From the NCBI GenBank assembly GCA_002400365.1, contig DHFK01000180.1, positions 3,890 through 10,625 on the forward strand: a stretch of DNA of 6,736 nt, read 5' to 3'. Shown here in pieces: positions 5,685 to 6,736 of the stretch (within the stretch, counting starts at the first letter, position 1; every line of letters begins with the position of its first letter). Source of the DNA: Anaerolineales bacterium UBA4826 (GTDB lineage: Bacteria > Chloroflexota > Anaerolineae > UBA4142). Below the pieces are notes generated by a model. That model saw nothing but the letters and a program-made list of their open reading frames with translations. It was not told where the DNA came from and made no database searches. The position numbers and the translations under genes were made by a program.

Positions 5685-5782
5685 TACGGGAGCGTTCTAC
5701 GCCCTCTGACGCGCATTTTGGGATTTACCGGTTCGGCGGAAAGCGAGATCGGGTTGTCACAGTTGTTCCGAATCAAGAGTGA
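5668..5782 (+). pseudogene. PIN-domain (VapC-like) toxin remnant with internal deletion
   Basis: Reading from ATG 5668 gives MNIFVDTGAFYAL and then TGA (5707-5709). This is a typical PIN-toxin N-terminus, with the first metal-binding Asp at position 6. In the next frame, from 5708 to the TGA at 5780-5782, the sequence reads DAHFGIYRFG, then GKRDRVVTVVPNQE, which resembles a PIN-toxin C-terminus (a D-x-HF motif near the end, then VVP). The simplest reading is loss of roughly 100 central codons with a frame change near 5706. The other acidic active-site residues would be in the lost part, so no toxin activity is expected. The N-terminal match is good. The C-terminal match is weaker, and the alternative is that only the 5' end remains. 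An assembly collapse could also cause this. Confidence 0.65.
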
Positions 5783-5822
5783 TTTCCGCCTGATGATTCA
5801 CGCAATCTGAAATTGTCCTTTT

Positions 5823-5883
5823 GGAACTCCTCTCGCGCATCCAACGTCTATTAGACGAAACAAACCTGCGTGAGAGGAGTTCC
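5823..5883 (+). promoter_or_regulatory. Long hairpin enclosing the ribosome-binding site of the VIT-domain gene
   Basis: The arms 5823-5839 and 5867-5883 pair over 17 positions, with a single G-U wobble (G5835 with U5871) in RNA. The 27-nt loop contains a smaller hairpin, CGTCT/AGACG (5845-5849 with 5853-5857). The right arm contains GAGAGGAG (5872-5879), the only good ribosome-binding site for the ATG at 5886, so folding would hide it. The structure could act as an RNA switch on translation, a terminator-like block, or be a small inverted-repeat element that landed before the gene. There is no U-run after it, which argues against a simple intrinsic terminator. Confidence 0.7.
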
Positions 5884-5885
5884 CC

Positions 5886-6736
5886 ATGAAATCCAGATTC
5901 CTGTTCGCCCTTTGCGCGGCTTTCGCCGCTGGCGCGGTTTTCGCGATCCCAACCTCTGCCGATGGACTGGTCTATGTCGAATGTCCGCCGATCGTGATCA
6001 CCCCCGCCGGCGGTACGCCTGTGCCGCTGCCGCGCTCCGACACCAACCCAACGCCACCGCCGCCGGGCATGCCACCCTACGATCCTCCGCGTCCCCCTAT
6101 GCCTCCCGTGCGCCGCGATTGCGCGACCTACCTCGCGGTCAAGAACCACAACGTCACCGTCACGATTGACAATCAAATCGCGCGCACGCACGTTGATCAG
6201 ACCTTTGTCAACGACAGCGCGTACGCGCTCGAGGGCACCTACATCTTTCCGCTGCCGGAAGACGCGGCGATCAGCGATTTCGCGATGTGGGTGGACGGCA
6301 AGAAACTCGAGGGCAGGGTGCTGGACAAGAACCAGGCGCGGCAAATCTACGAAGACATCGTGCGCCGCCAGCGCGACCCCGCGCTCCTCGAATACGTCGG
6401 ACGCAACGCGTTCCAAGCGCGCATCTTTCCGATTCCGCCGAAAACCGACAAGCGCGTGGAGATCGAGTACGCGCAAATCCTCAAAGCCGACAATGGACTG
6501 GTGCGCTACGTCTATCCGCTGAACACCGAGAAATTCTCACCCAAGCCGCTTGCCAACGTTTCGCTCAACGTCTCGCTCAAGTCGTCCGCCGCGCTCAAGG
6601 CGATTTACTCGCCGTCGCACAACGTCAGCATTGCGCGCAGCGGCAACTACGCGGCGCAGGTCGGCTACGAGGACGCGAATGTCCGACCCGATCGCGATTT
6701 CATGCTGTACTACTCGGTTACCCAAGACGACATCGG
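5886..6736 (+). CDS. Secreted VIT-domain protein, 3' end beyond the window
   Basis: The frame is open from ATG 5886 to the right edge, giving 283 residues of an incomplete protein. Residues 1-25 form a signal peptide (KSRFLFALCAAFAAGAVFA). Residues about 37-75 are a proline-rich linker (PPPPGMPPYDPPRPPMPP). From about 82 onward lies a VIT domain (vault protein inter-alpha-trypsin): FVNDSAYALEGTYIFPLPEDAAI (107-129), MWVDGKKLEGRVLDKNQARQIYEDI (134-158) and RIFPIPPKTDKRVEIEY (179-195). VIT domains are usually followed by a von Willebrand A domain, which would be expected just past the edge. Such bacterial proteins are exported or surface-bound; their partners are generally unknown. The start is set by AGGAG (5875-5879), 6 nt upstream, inside the hairpin described separately. 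No promoter of good quality is seen between 5783 and 5822. Confidence 0.9.
   Translation, partial: MKSRFLFALCAAFAAGAVFAIPTSADGLVYVECPPIVITPAGGTPVPLPRSDTNPTPPPPGMPPYDPPRPPMPPVRRDCATYLAVKNHNVTVTIDNQIARTHVDQTFVNDSAYALEGTYIFPLPEDAAISDFAMWVDGKKLEGRVLDKNQARQIYEDIVRRQRDPALLEYVGRNAFQARIFPIPPKTDKRVEIEYAQILKADNGLVRYVYPLNTEKFSPKPLANVSLNVSLKSSAALKAIYSPSHNVSIARSGNYAAQVGYEDANVRPDRDFMLYYSVTQDDI

Noticed and set aside
5757..6476. Open frame (239 codons) on the - strand opposite the VIT gene.
   Set aside because: The + strand frame has a signal peptide and a recognisable VIT domain; the antisense translation shows only Arg/Val/Asp-rich low-complexity sequence. It also crosses the hairpin.
1..6736. tRNA, rRNA, insertion sequence or phage genes.
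   Set aside because: I saw no tRNA-like cloverleaf, conserved rRNA sequence, transposase motif or phage gene on either strand by eye.

Overview
The window is GC-rich (clearly above 55 % by eye, with many CGCG runs), and every gene I can support lies on the + strand. It looks like a chromosomal segment of an uncultured bacterium, most likely a Chloroflexota (Anaerolineae-like) genome. The reasons are the secreted subtilase ending in LPLILRG, the 7-bp tandem micro-repeats with a CTTCGAC...GCTCAGG core, and the TAGGACAAATT-type intergenic palindrome. From memory I associate all of these with that group, so the placement is inference.

Layout. 55-801 encodes the ATPase of a polar amino-acid ABC importer; its permease and binding protein would be outside the window. 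A perfect 14-bp inverted repeat follows (809-838). From 855 to 5368 four genes are packed head to tail with gaps of 6 bp, 6 bp and a 4-bp overlap. They encode a cysteine-rich [4Fe-4S] protein with a probable winged-helix N-terminus, a LamB/YcsF-family 5-oxoprolinase subunit A (PxpA), a GT4-type glycosyltransferase starting at TTG, and a secreted bacillopeptidase F-like S8 protease. A well-formed promoter (TTGATT-17 bp-TATAAT) then drives a small VapB-like antitoxin gene. Its partner PIN toxin survives only as its first 13 codons fused, out of frame, to what looks like its C-terminal tail. After a ~200-bp gap, a long hairpin that buries the ribosome-binding site precedes a secreted VIT-domain protein, which runs off the right edge.

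How the genes may work together. Amino-acid uptake plus PxpA fits import and use of amino acids or 5-oxoproline, but PxpB and PxpC are not in the window. The Fe-S protein directly before pxpA is the least understood gene here. The glycosyltransferase, protease and VIT protein point to cell-surface or exported functions. I do not see a clear new defence or mobile system. The most unusual signals are three 7-bp-period repeat tracts inside the glycosyltransferase coding sequence, the decayed toxin-antitoxin module, and the RBS-sequestering hairpin.
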